64,000 nt of DNA from Paenibacillus sp. BIC5C1 (GCF_032399705.1 NZ_CP135922.1:5704001-5768000), one strand, 5' to 3'. Numbered from the stretch's first letter, positions 34,195-43,150 are shown. Translations and numbers: made by a program. The notes: generated by a model from the letters alone, not told the origin.

Positions 34195-34208
34195 TGTAAA
34201 CGTTATCA
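34195..34208. promoter_or_regulatory. Catabolite-responsive element (cre)
   Basis: TGTAAACGTTATCA matches the CcpA operator consensus TGWAANCGNTNWCA at every defined position. It sits between the likely promoter and the first permease ribosome binding site, where bound CcpA would block transcription when preferred sugars are present. Confidence 0.75.
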
Positions 34209-34392
34209 ATTTGCCTGTTATTCAGACTATACAGCTGCCCTGTTTCCGGCAACCTTCATTTTTTGCATGGTTGCGCAAAGTGGCCCAAAAGCCCGCTATA
34301 ACGCTATTCCTCCTTCAATTTGGATATATTTTGGCAGAGGTTATTGCACATTTTTGCAGTATTATCCTTCTTTGTTTCCAAGGTGAAACATG

Positions 34393-34425
34393 AAAAACCG
34401 GAGTCCCATGAAGCGGGATTCCGGT
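34393..34425 (-). terminator. Terminator of the AraC-family regulator
   Basis: ACCGGAATCCC-GCTTCAT-GGGACTCCGGT followed by TTTTTCATG on the minus strand. It lies 26 bases after the regulator stop and insulates it from the importer operon. Confidence 0.85.
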
Positions 34426-34450
34426 CGGCGCTGAAATCTTATGAACAGGT

Positions 34451-36853
34451 TTATTTACCCAACCATTGATCCCGATACTGGCTCGGCGTTAAACCTTCCT
34501 GTTTCTTGAAAATCCGATTAAAGTAACTGTGCTGGTATCCAACAGCGCCTGCGATATCATTGATTTTCAACGTGGTCTCACGCAGCAACTGCTTCGCCGC
34601 ATCCATACGTACTCGTGTTAAATAATCAATGAAATTCATTCCAGATACTTGCTTGAAGGCCTTGCTTAATGCATAAGGAGTCATCTGCTCCGCATCTGCA
34701 CAGCCTTCCAGGGAAAGATCATTTCTATAATTCTCATCAATAAACAACATCGTACGTTCCACCACCTGCTTCAGCGGCTCATGGGATCGCATCTCGATCT
34801 CCTGCACATATGGGAGTAATACGTCTCCGATCATCCACTTCATCATTTGTTCAGGTTCCCGAATCGTGGACAACCGCTCATACATGTTGCAGCCGCCAAA
34901 CAGTCTGTAAGGCGTTACCCCGGTCTGCAGCATCATATGCTGAATACTTCCCAGCAATTGAAGCATCATCTGTTGCACCTGGAATTCGGAACTGCCCGTT
35001 CGGGTGATCTCGGACATAAATTGCTCCAGTACGCGCTCAGTCTCATCCTTCTTCCCAAGTCTGATCGCCTGAAGGATCTCACGTTCCAGCCCCAAAGGGT
35101 ACGAGGCTTCTTCCTTTCTGCGGAAACATTGCTCATCCTCCAGATCAAGAATCTGGCTCCCATCTTCCACGCTGCGATAGGCAACGGCCTGCTCCATCTC
35201 CATGAATAATCCCGGCAATTCCTGAGGTGAAGCGGCCGGGCGGCTCACTATCACGGTCACGTTCATTTTCAATGTCTGGCCAATGACCTTCACCAATTCC
35301 TGACCCCATAACAATGCTTGGGACTTCACAGGCTCGTCCTCGTGAGCAATCACAAGCATGGCTGAAGACAGGTCGTGAAAGTTCATTACGCTAATTTGAC
35401 TAAAATAATTTTTGGCAACTTCTTCAATGATATTAACTGCCGCAAAGGTAACCAGCCCCGTGTCCTGGCTCCCAAATCTCCCCTGCAACTGGGCATAGCC
35501 CGTAAAATACATCTGGAGCAGCAAAAACTGCTGACCTTCCACCTCAAATCCAAGATTTCTCATCCGCTGCTGAAGATCCTGCTCGTTATAGGCATACAGA
35601 TGGCCCTGCACCAGTTGTAGTACAAAACTGTCCCGCAAATGGGGAAGCTGTTCCTGCAATTGCCGGTGGGCGGTCAGACTCTGCGAAGTCAGTTCGTTCC
35701 ACTGTTGTTCCAGCAGCTGGAATTCATCCAGTCTGTTGTCTGTTGTCGCTTCATTCCTGCCCGGTGTCAATAAATGGAGCATCCTTGCTACGGGAGAGTA
35801 TATTCTGCGTGAAGCAAACCAGGATAACACCAACCCCAGGATAAGACTGCCGGTACTCGCAATTACAATAATTTTGGATACGAGCTTCACTGGCGAGGTC
35901 ACCGAGGTCAGCGGAGCTGCGGAAACATATGTCCAGTCCGAATCAATCCGACTCAGTGATCCATAGGAAACCGAATAGGTTTCGTCCTCATATTTGAAAA
36001 GAAAGGAATGTGCGTCTGAATTCAGGGCAATTTCTTCTTTAAGCTGCTGCTCAAATGTAAGATCAGCCTTTCCCGCAACCGGATTACCCGTAACCAGTGT
36101 ATTGCCCTGCTGGTCCATAAGAAACGTTAAACCTTCATCATATGGGGTAAGCGTTTTCAATAAACTGGCGACTTTCTCATTATCCAGTGTAATGATTAAC
36201 GCACCAAATGGATTAATGCTTTCACCTGGAATCTTATGTACAAGAACCAGTGCATTACCCGGATCGGTATGCAGTATACTATCATTCGTTTGAGATGCTT
36301 TATCACTACTCTGGCTCGCAATCCAGTCTGTCCAATACACATGGTTGCCCATATTCAAATAGCGGTCGTAGGCCTGTATTTTTGCTTCATCCTTCAACTC
36401 GTTATAATCACGGTTAAACAAAATCGGTTTCGGTTCCTGTAAATATAGCTGCGCGGATTTGATAAGCGGATGAGAGCCTTGCAACACGTAAAGTGTGGTA
36501 ACAATCTCCTGGGTTTCGTTGAAATAATACACAAAATCCAGCGTTCGCAGCGCATTGCCAAACCTGGGTTCAAAAGCCCAATGGGACAAGGTCATCTCCA
36601 GATAAGCGAGTTGGTCGTCCACGTTGCGTGCCCGGTTCTCAATCTGGCTTTGGTGCATCTGATTAAATTCATTCTCCATTCGGCCAACGACCAACTGATA
36701 CATCACGACGCCTGTAATCAGTCCGGGAATGCTGGCAATGAGCAGAATAAGCATCAAACTATTTCGATAAAAACGTCCTTTATGTCGTCCTGTGGTTAAC
36801 GCTGGCCAACGCGTGAGTCTGCCGGACGCTCTTACCTTCCTAACCGGTTCCAT
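34451..36853 (-). CDS. AraC-family regulator with extracytoplasmic Cache-type sensor
   Basis: An 800-residue membrane regulator. A helix at about residues 30-52 and a second at about 297-318 flank an extracellular sensor of about 245 residues. A cytoplasmic middle domain (about 330-690) and a C-terminal AraC DNA-binding domain follow, with two helix-turn-helices (LSLEGCADAEQMTPYALSKAF and INDIAGAVGYQHSYFNRIFKK). Paenibacillus carbohydrate clusters commonly carry such one-component sensors beside Lpl-type importers. It probably activates the importer and enzyme genes downstream when the oligosaccharide is sensed outside the cell. Confidence 0.9.
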   Translation of the reverse strand: MEPVRKVRASGRLTRWPALTTGRHKGRFYRNSLMLILLIASIPGLITGVVMYQLVVGRMENEFNQMHQSQIENRARNVDDQLAYLEMTLSHWAFEPRFGNALRTLDFVYYFNETQEIVTTLYVLQGSHPLIKSAQLYLQEPKPILFNRDYNELKDEAKIQAYDRYLNMGNHVYWTDWIASQSSDKASQTNDSILHTDPGNALVLVHKIPGESINPFGALIITLDNEKVASLLKTLTPYDEGLTFLMDQQGNTLVTGNPVAGKADLTFEQQLKEEIALNSDAHSFLFKYEDETYSVSYGSLSRIDSDWTYVSAAPLTSVTSPVKLVSKIIVIASTGSLILGLVLSWFASRRIYSPVARMLHLLTPGRNEATTDNRLDEFQLLEQQWNELTSQSLTAHRQLQEQLPHLRDSFVLQLVQGHLYAYNEQDLQQRMRNLGFEVEGQQFLLLQMYFTGYAQLQGRFGSQDTGLVTFAAVNIIEEVAKNYFSQISVMNFHDLSSAMLVIAHEDEPVKSQALLWGQELVKVIGQTLKMNVTVIVSRPAASPQELPGLFMEMEQAVAYRSVEDGSQILDLEDEQCFRRKEEASYPLGLEREILQAIRLGKKDETERVLEQFMSEITRTGSSEFQVQQMMLQLLGSIQHMMLQTGVTPYRLFGGCNMYERLSTIREPEQMMKWMIGDVLLPYVQEIEMRSHEPLKQVVERTMLFIDENYRNDLSLEGCADAEQMTPYALSKAFKQVSGMNFIDYLTRVRMDAAKQLLRETTLKINDIAGAVGYQHSYFNRIFKKQEGLTPSQYRDQWLGK

Positions 36854-37083
36854 CAGCGCTCACCTGCCTGCTTGCGTATGGTCTGACTGTCATGGGAACT
36901 TCCTCAACTCCCCTGCGGAATGGTTTACATGAGAATATATGGATGAAATCCGTTTCTTGTATTATACGCATAATTTCCAGGGGAATGAAACGGTATGTAT
37001 CAGATCATTTTTTAACCAATGTTTTATTAACGCATCAAAATGGATTACAATAGGATAAAGCAAAACATGAAGGAGGCCTTTTA

Positions 37084-38439
37084 ATGAAGGAACAAACTTA
37101 TTTTCAAGAAAATAGAGAGAAACACCTGGCAGAATTGAATGAATGGTTATCCATTCCAAGTATTTCAGCCATTTCAGCGCATAAAGAGGATATTAACCGT
37201 GCAGCACAATGGGCTGCAGATGCACTCACCCGTGCAGGTATGGAAAATGTAGAGGTTATTCCAACAGCGGGACATCCGATTGTATATGCAGATCACCTGC
37301 ATGCACCCGGCAAACCAACCGCACTGATCTATGGACACTATGATGTACAACCTGTCGATCCGCTTAACCTGTGGGAAACACCTCCATTCGAACCTACCGT
37401 TCGTGACGGCAAACTGTTTGCACGTGGTGCTACGGATGACAAAGGACAAATCTTCTTACATATCAAAGCGGTTGAAGCACTGCTTGCCGAAAACAAGGAA
37501 CTTCCCGTTAATGTGAAATTCTGCATCGAAGGCGAAGAGGAAATCTCCAGCCCGAACCTGCCGATCTATCTGAATGACAATACAGACAAGCTGCGTGCAG
37601 ACATGGTACTGATCTCGGATACGTCACTGCTCGAAAAAGGAAAACCGGCGATCTCCACAGGTCTGCGTGGTCTTTGCTCACTCGAAGTGGATCTGAACAC
37701 AGCCAATACTGACCTGCACTCCGGTTCATTTGGAGGCGGTGTACCGAACGCACTGCACGCATTGGTATCCCTGCTCGCTTCGCTGCATGATGAGCAAGGC
37801 CGCGTGAGCGTAGATGGATTCTATGATGGTGTTCTGCCGCTCTCTCCTGAGATGAGAGAAGAGTTCGTGAAGCAAGGCTTCAATGAAGAACAGCTTCGTC
37901 AAGACCTCGGACTGGAGCAGTTGTACGGAGAAGAAGGTTACTCGTTCGTGGAGCGTGTTGGCGCACGTCCAACACTGGAACTGAACGGGGTATGGGGTGG
38001 ATTCCAAGGTGAAGGCACCAAAACCGTTATTCCGAAGGAAGCTCATGCCAAAATTACATGCCGCCTTGTTGCGGATCAAGATCCACAGCAGGTACTGGAC
38101 CGTATCGAAGCACATCTGCGCGCTCATGTTCAACCAGGCGCAACGCTGCATATAAAGCAGATTGAGAAAGCTTTTGCATTCAATACCGATCCTTCGGATC
38201 CAGTACTGCAAAAAGCAGCTGATGCCTATGAGCAAGTGTACGGCGTTCGTGCCCTGTTCACGAAAGACGGCGGCTCCATTCCGATCGTGGAGAAACTTTC
38301 ACGCGTGCTTGGTATTCCGGCTGTTATGATGGGCTTCGGTTTGCCGGATGAGAACCTGCATGCACCGAATGAGCATTTCAACCTGGAGAACTTTGATAAA
38401 GGGTTGTTGACGATTGTTCAGTTTTTAAAAAGTTTGTAA
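37084..38439 (+). CDS. M20-family dipeptidase
   Basis: A 451-residue cytosolic zinc metallopeptidase. Metal ligands appear in YGHYDVQP (His), GATDDKGQ (bridging Asp) and EGEEEISSPN (catalytic Glu pair), with DTSLLEKG and a C-terminal HAPNEHF His. The inserted dimerisation domain covers about residues 190-345. It belongs to the CNDP/DapE-like dipeptidase group; the exact substrate is not clear. ATG with GAAGGAGG at ideal spacing. It is transcribed alone and ends before a MITE-like element. Confidence 0.92.
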   Translation: MKEQTYFQENREKHLAELNEWLSIPSISAISAHKEDINRAAQWAADALTRAGMENVEVIPTAGHPIVYADHLHAPGKPTALIYGHYDVQPVDPLNLWETPPFEPTVRDGKLFARGATDDKGQIFLHIKAVEALLAENKELPVNVKFCIEGEEEISSPNLPIYLNDNTDKLRADMVLISDTSLLEKGKPAISTGLRGLCSLEVDLNTANTDLHSGSFGGGVPNALHALVSLLASLHDEQGRVSVDGFYDGVLPLSPEMREEFVKQGFNEEQLRQDLGLEQLYGEEGYSFVERVGARPTLELNGVWGGFQGEGTKTVIPKEAHAKITCRLVADQDPQQVLDRIEAHLRAHVQPGATLHIKQIEKAFAFNTDPSDPVLQKAADAYEQVYGVRALFTKDGGSIPIVEKLSRVLGIPAVMMGFGLPDENLHAPNEHFNLENFDKGLLTIVQFLKSL

Positions 38440-38454
38440 AATAGAGTTCATTTC

Positions 38455-38675
38455 AAAAATAAGTGCTGGAAAGCGTGCGAAGTGGCCGTTCCGGATACGA
38501 ATCGTTCTTTCGATCGCTGTTATCGTCGGATTTTTTGGATTCCCCTTCTCAAAGGGTAAAATCCGACGATAGCATATGCTTCCGAAGTAGCTTTCTTGCA
38601 GAAAGCTTTTAGGCGAACGCTCCGCTTCTCCAGAATCGATTTCGTCCCCTGCACTACTTTGCAGCTTTTCCATGA
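38455..38675. repeat. MITE-like structured intergenic element
   Basis: This stretch contains TATCGTCGGATTTT (38521-38534) and its perfect complement AAAATCCGACGATA (38558-38571) around a loop that itself has CCCCTT/AAAGGG. A second hairpin AGCTTTCT-TGC-AGAAAGCT lies at 38589-38607. The outer ends share rough inverted similarity. It has no ribosome binding site or reading frame of note. From memory, similar blocks recur in intergenic regions of Paenibacillus genomes. Confidence 0.5.
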
Positions 38676-38736
38676 ACTTATTTTAAGACTGAGCTTACTT
38701 TACAAATGAAGGGTAGTAGGTAGTATATAAATAGAT

Positions 38737-38780
38737 AAAAGGGGTGCGCCGTCCATATTCATGACGACACACCCCTTTTA
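38737..38780. terminator. Bidirectional terminator
   Basis: AAAAGGGGTG...CGTC pairs with GACG...CACCCCTTTT. It separates the convergent dipeptidase and the 38833-39204 gene. Confidence 0.85.
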
Positions 38781-38832
38781 TAATTGGTAGATCTAGATAC
38801 AATAACCGGTAAAACCACGTGACATCCTCCAC

Positions 38833-39204
38833 TTATGAGCGGAAGGTTGTGAAATTTAACATATGCACAAGCTGCATCATGTGCGTGATTTCCTGCTGAA
38901 CTTCGGAGGTGTCTGTACCTGCCATCGCCAGATTGGCCCGCAGCGTTCTACGGGTGTTCAGCATACCGTCGATTAATTTCATGACCGTGTTGCGTCCACG
39001 GTGATCCACAATCATATACTTTTTGCGTGCATCCAGCTCCACCCATACGATATTGCTGAATGAGGTGAACAGGTGTCTACGGTACTGCTCCATATCGGTC
39101 TCATTGTAGTGCTCGCCATAAAAGGCAAAATATCCGTGTACGTGCAGCTTTTCCGCCAGCTCTGTGATGAACGGGTCGAATTCGAGCATAGCGTTACGTT
39201 CCAT
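38833..39204 (-). CDS. Conserved hypothetical protein (123 aa)
   Basis: 123 residues starting MERNAMLEFDPFITELAEK, with GGAGGCG before the ATG. No signal peptide or membrane segment. A central NIVWVELDARKKYMIVDHRGRN segment reads as two strands, and the C-terminal third is helical and methionine-rich. I do not recognise the family. It stands alone between a terminator and the nagA end. Confidence 0.65.
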   Translation of the reverse strand: MERNAMLEFDPFITELAEKLHVHGYFAFYGEHYNETDMEQYRRHLFTSFSNIVWVELDARKKYMIVDHRGRNTVMKLIDGMLNTRRTLRANLAMAGTDTSEVQQEITHMMQLVHMLNFTTFRS

Positions 39205-39318
39205 GTTTCACGCCTCCGTCATGCGTGATCCGCAGATCCCGGCTTTTTTGAGATCTATTTTAACACATTACGCAAGCTATTGCCTGTTGAGGCACACGAC
39301 AACACTACAGATGTAGAA

Positions 39319-40533
39319 TTAACCGCCGACTCGTCTGCCCTTCATCCACACTTCCTCAATTTTCAAATCACCATTCAGCAAAACGACGTCCGCCTGTTTT
39401 CCTTTAGCAAAGGAACCCGTTCGGTGATCAATGCCGAGCAGACGTGCCGGCGTCAGGCTGGCTGCGCGTGAGGCTGCATTGAGACTCAAGCCCACTTCCT
39501 GTACCAGATAGCGGAAACCACGAATCATCGTGAGCGTGCTTCCTGCCAGTGCGCCTCCGTCTTTCAAACGTGCCACACCTTCCGTAACAATCACAGGCAG
39601 ATCGCCAATTTTGTATTCACCATCATCCAGCCCGGTAGCAGACATCGCGTCTGTGATTAACACAAGCTGATCTGCTTGTTCTTTCAGTTGAGCCAAAATA
39701 GACATCGCCGCCGGATGCACATGGATACCGTCTGCAATGACCTCTGCACTGATGCGGGAATCACTAAGCACTGCGCCGGCAGCTCCGGGATTCCGGTGAT
39801 GCAGCGGTGTCATCGCATTGAATGTATGCACGGCATGGTGCAGTCCGGCCTCGACCGCAAGCTGTACTTCTTCATAGGTCGCATCCGTATGTCCTAATGC
39901 TGCCGTAATTCGCTGCTCGCGCAGCCATGAAATGACTTCGAGCGCTCCCTCTCGTTCCGGCGCCAGGGTGACTTGACGGATCAGGCCCGGATATTGTTTT
40001 TCCCACGCGTCCAGCCAGGACACATTAGGCAATACAATATGATCCGGGTTTTGTGCGCCGGGCCACTTCGGACTGAAAAAAGGACCCTCCAGATGTACAC
40101 CTTCCAGCTGTGCATAAGGCATGTCACCGGAACGGTAGCTGTCCACTTCAGCCAATACCCGGTCCAGACTATCTTTGGGCGCTGTCATGGACGTTGCCAG
40201 CATTGCAGTGGTCCCCTGTGTGCTGTGGAATGAAGTAATTTTATCCATCACTTCCTTACTCGCGTCCATAAAGTCTTCGCCATTGCCACCATGTACGTGG
40301 ATATCTATAAATCCAGGCACAATGACGCCATGCTTGGAAACAGGCACAGATACGGCTTCACGGCGAATATGTTCAGATAATCCCTCGGGTGCGCCAGCAT
40401 AAAGGATCTTCCCATCCGTCCAGACAAGTACACCATCCTCCATTACACCATCGGGCAGTACGATTTTACCTCGAAGAAGGGAAATGGTTTTTTCACTCTC
40501 TTGCTCCTGGTTTTCCATAGCTTCTACGTTCAT
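39319..40533 (-). CDS. nagA: N-acetylglucosamine-6-phosphate deacetylase
   Basis: 404 residues. It deacetylates GlcNAc-6-P to GlcN-6-P. The metal-dependent amidohydrolase fold shows DIHVHGGNGEDFMD (HxH-like site), HLEGPFFSPKWPGAQNP, GHTDATYEE, HTFNAMTPLHHRNPG and ITDAMSATG (catalytic Asp). The ATG overlaps the nagB stop by four bases and has GGGAGG inside nagB. A first open start at 40533 is used. Its product feeds NagB, encoded just upstream. Confidence 0.95.
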   Translation of the reverse strand: MNVEAMENQEQESEKTISLLRGKIVLPDGVMEDGVLVWTDGKILYAGAPEGLSEHIRREAVSVPVSKHGVIVPGFIDIHVHGGNGEDFMDASKEVMDKITSFHSTQGTTAMLATSMTAPKDSLDRVLAEVDSYRSGDMPYAQLEGVHLEGPFFSPKWPGAQNPDHIVLPNVSWLDAWEKQYPGLIRQVTLAPEREGALEVISWLREQRITAALGHTDATYEEVQLAVEAGLHHAVHTFNAMTPLHHRNPGAAGAVLSDSRISAEVIADGIHVHPAAMSILAQLKEQADQLVLITDAMSATGLDDGEYKIGDLPVIVTEGVARLKDGGALAGSTLTMIRGFRYLVQEVGLSLNAASRAASLTPARLLGIDHRTGSFAKGKQADVVLLNGDLKIEEVWMKGRRVGG

Positions 40534-41258
40534 TTCACCAGCCTCCCAGCCGCACGATCCAGCAACACGACTACATTAGGATGACATTGCAGCAGCGAAG
40601 CGGGACATTGGGTCGTAATCGGCCCCATAAAGGCTTCACGAATAATTTCGGCTTTCTCCTCACCACGGGCGATCAGCAGAATTTGTTTGGCTTTCAGAAT
40701 CGTACCTACCCCCATCGTAATGGCCTGAGTTGGAACTTCATCAATATGATTAAAAAAGCGGGCGTTTGCTTTTCTGGTCTCTTCTTTGAGATCCACCACA
40801 TGTGTCCGTCCTGTAAGCTCGGTTCCGGGTTCATTGAAGCCAATGTGGCCATTATGTCCGATACCCAACAGCTGCAGATCTACTGGTCCACGATCATCAA
40901 TCCGTTGTTCATAGGAAACACACTCCTCATTTAAATCCGAAGCCTGTCCATTTGGCACCTGGGTTCTGGCGAGATCGATATCAATATGCGAAAACAGTTG
41001 CTCATTCATAAAGCTGCGGTAGCTTTCGCGATGTTCTACAGGAAGACCGACATATTCATCCAGATTGAAGGAAGATGCCTGCGCAAAGCTGACCAAACCT
41101 TTCTGATACATAGCAATAAGCTGTTTATAGATACCTACAGGAGAACTTCCAGTCGCAAGTCCCAGTACAGCCCGGGGTTTCGTATGCAGCAAACTGGCAA
41201 TCACCCCTGCACCCGTTGCATTCAAATCTTCTTCATTTTCAAAAATACGTATATTCAT
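40530..41258 (-). CDS. nagB: Glucosamine-6-phosphate deaminase
   Basis: 242 residues. Converts GlcN-6-P to fructose-6-P and ammonia. Motifs: VLGLATGSSPVGIYKQ, FNLDEYVGL, and LGIGHNGHIGFNEPG (active-site Asp/His loop). The ATG at 41258 (MNIRIFEN) has GGAGGTG nine bases upstream, so the longer frame to 41384 inside the regulator gene is rejected. It is followed by nagA and preceded by an RpiR-type regulator, forming a three-gene unit. Confidence 0.96.
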   Translation of the reverse strand: MNIRIFENEEDLNATGAGVIASLLHTKPRAVLGLATGSSPVGIYKQLIAMYQKGLVSFAQASSFNLDEYVGLPVEHRESYRSFMNEQLFSHIDIDLARTQVPNGQASDLNEECVSYEQRIDDRGPVDLQLLGIGHNGHIGFNEPGTELTGRTHVVDLKEETRKANARFFNHIDEVPTQAITMGVGTILKAKQILLIARGEEKAEIIREAFMGPITTQCPASLLQCHPNVVVLLDRAAGRLVK

Positions 41259-41262
41259 CTTC

Positions 41263-42126
41263 TTAGGCACCTCCGTTATGTTGAACTCGATAAGACTGTA
41301 CATTGTGATACGATTGTTCCAATTTGGGGATAAAACGGTCAAAGTCGGCACTAACCATGCCCGTGAACAGAATATCAACGACATGCAGCAGTGCTATACG
41401 TGAAGCCATATCGCCCCGCCTCATTCCTTCTTCCAGTGAAGACGTAAAGAGCGGAATATCCGACACCGCCGCAAGTTTGTTATTGCCATAGGATGTCAGT
41501 GAAATGGTAGAAGCTCCCGCTTTTTTGGCACAATGCAAGGCATCGATCGTCTCTGGCGTTTCACCCGAATAAGATACCGCCATCGCCACATCTCCCTCAC
41601 ATAGTGAAGAAGCCGACGTAATTTGCATATGTGAATCCGAGAAGGCGGTACAGCTTTTGCCGATCCGCACAAGTTTCTGATAGAAATCCTGCGTAACAAT
41701 GGAAGAGGTTGCAACGCCGTAGAGATCAATGCGACGGGCATGACATAGTAACTGAACTGCATGCTCCAGCCTTCCCAGATCCAGCAAACGGGTGGTGTCT
41801 GCAATGGATGCAAGATGATTGGCTTCGATGGCTTCCACAATTTTGGACAAAGGATTACCTGCCACGATATCCTGATATGCTGTTTCATTGGTGGAATGGG
41901 ACAATTCTGCGGCCAGCTTCATTTTGAAATCAGGAAAACCTTTGAAATGGAATGATTTGCAAAAGCGGGTTACCGTAGCCGCACTTGTTCCGCTTTGCTG
42001 TGCAAGATGGTTAATGGTCCAGCCAGGAATATCGGATGGGGACTGTAAAATCACCTCTGCAATTCGCCGTTCCTGAGACGGAAGTTCATTCAGCTCTTGC
42101 TGCAACGCATGTAGTATGGCTGCCAT
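41263..42126 (-). CDS. MurR/RpiR-family transcriptional regulator
   Basis: 287 residues. An N-terminal RpiR helix-turn-helix (WTINHLAQQSGTSAATVTRFCKSF, given as nt about 41940-42010) is joined to a C-terminal SIS sugar-phosphate-binding domain (RIDLYGVATSS, AVSYSGETPETID). It should repress or activate nagB and nagA in response to an amino-sugar phosphate. ATG with AAAGGAGG. A pair of AT-rich repeats just upstream is its likely operator. Confidence 0.92.
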   Translation of the reverse strand: MAAILHALQQELNELPSQERRIAEVILQSPSDIPGWTINHLAQQSGTSAATVTRFCKSFHFKGFPDFKMKLAAELSHSTNETAYQDIVAGNPLSKIVEAIEANHLASIADTTRLLDLGRLEHAVQLLCHARRIDLYGVATSSIVTQDFYQKLVRIGKSCTAFSDSHMQITSASSLCEGDVAMAVSYSGETPETIDALHCAKKAGASTISLTSYGNNKLAAVSDIPLFTSSLEEGMRRGDMASRIALLHVVDILFTGMVSADFDRFIPKLEQSYHNVQSYRVQHNGGA

Positions 42127-42141
42127 GAGTCCTCCTTTTAT

Positions 42142-42195
42142 GAAAATTATTTTTATTAAATTATTATAAATAAAGAAAATTATTTTTATAATTTC
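42142..42195. promoter_or_regulatory. Likely operator of the RpiR-nagBA operon
   Basis: GAAAATTATTTTTAT occurs at 42142-42156 and again at 42175-42189, 33 bases (about three helical turns) apart. The second copy extends into an imperfect palindrome ending ATAATTTC at 42195. Paired sites on one DNA face fit the tetrameric RpiR regulators. Confidence 0.5.
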
Positions 42196-42367
42196 ATTTT
42201 AATCAATACGTTGTTGCAAATCAAGAGGATTTTAACCATGTATTCGCTGTATGTATGATGAATTTTAAAAAGGTATCTTCTTGCTTAAGGAATGGGATTC
42301 CGCTTATATTGGAGATAAACCTTGAATTGAATGTGGACATTTCATTTCTACGGAAGGAGTACACTTG

Positions 42368-42724
42368 ATGAATCAACGACAACGTCAAAAAATGATTCCT
42401 TCCACCTGGATTATTGCCATAAAACAATCCGAAGCTCGTAAATACTATGCCCTCTATGCCGTCGACTGGAAGCGCGGAGCGCGACTGAGCTGGGAAGGTT
42501 GGAATAACCTCGCAGACTTGCTGCAATTTCATATTCCAATCAAACGTAAAACTGGTGCTACAAAATCTACGTCCCAGCCTGCTGCCAAAATCGCGAAAAA
42601 AGCACTCTATCTGCATCTAGACGAAACACAATACGGGGAATTGGAGCAGCTTTTCTATCAACCTTTTTCAAAGAAACAATGGAAATCCTTTATTGAGGTG
42701 CATTCAATAACCATATGTAGGTGA
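42368..42724 (+). CDS. Hypothetical protein (118 aa)
   Basis: 118 residues, start ATG with GGAAGGAG eight bases upstream (a TTG directly before it is ignored). The product is basic and soluble, with PSTWIIAIKQSEARKYYALYAV and a Lys/Ala-rich linker before YLHLDETQYGELEQLFYQPF. No known domain. It diverges from the RpiR operon and runs toward a structured leader. Function unknown. Confidence 0.6.
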   Translation: MNQRQRQKMIPSTWIIAIKQSEARKYYALYAVDWKRGARLSWEGWNNLADLLQFHIPIKRKTGATKSTSQPAAKIAKKALYLHLDETQYGELEQLFYQPFSKKQWKSFIEVHSITICR

Positions 42725-42751
42725 ACCCTTATGCCATATACGATTACGGTT

Positions 42752-42834
42752 GTGATTTCCATCACGCTCTGCCCGTAGCAATCTGCACCCTTGGAATTTC
42801 TGCGGGCTGAGCCTTTTCCCAAGGGAGCGTGATG
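42752..42834 (+). ncRNA. Structured leader with mutually exclusive hairpins
   Basis: CATCACGCTC (42760-42769) pairs perfectly over 10 bases with GAGCGTGATG (42825-42834), enclosing GCCCG/CGGGC and CCTTGG/CCAAGG. The second arm covers part of the AAGGGAG ribosome binding site of the next gene. The bases ATCAC can instead pair with upstream GTGAT (42752-42756). Two exclusive pairings that free or hide a ribosome binding site are the hallmark of a translational switch. No known riboswitch class was recognised. Confidence 0.45.
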
Positions 42835-42838
42835 ATCC

Positions 42839-43081
42839 ATGAAATCTCAGCAAAGAAATCAAGCCTATTACAGGCATCACAGAAAGCGTGTTATTCAACG
42901 TAAAAAACAGCTTGCTGTACGATACGATTGGTCCTAAAAGTTCGAAGGTATTTTTGCAAAAGGAAAAATACATTGTTCCTGTAGATGGTGCTGCGAAAAG
43001 ACAAAGCGGCTAGGCTATCGAAAATCTGAGCTAACCAGAATAGCGGACTGCAATCAGCAGCTTCTGAATCCAGACTTCTGA
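42839..43081 (+). pseudogene. Small Cys-rich protein gene with internal stop
   Basis: From the ATG at 42839 an 80-codon frame is open except for a TAA at 42935-42937 (codon 33). The first 32 codons are very basic (YYRHHRKRVIQRKK). The part after the stop contains HCSCRWCCEKTKRLGY, a zinc-ribbon-like Cys cluster that looks conserved. AAGGGAG precedes the ATG, at the end of the structured leader. Read as one gene broken by a nonsense mutation; stop readthrough or two small genes are less likely. Confidence 0.55.
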
Positions 43082-43094
43082 GAATATCCATTCA

Positions 43095-43136
43095 AAACAA
43101 GCGATTCCTTCACGTAAGGAATTCGCTTGTTTTTGC
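43095..43136 (+). terminator. Terminator after the Cys-rich pseudogene
   Basis: AAACAAGCGA-TTCCTT-CACGT-AAGGAA-TTCGCTTGTTT followed by TTTG. It begins 14 bases after the frame's end, showing that this frame was a transcribed gene. Confidence 0.8.
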
Positions 43137-43150
43137 TTTCCACCTAAAAC

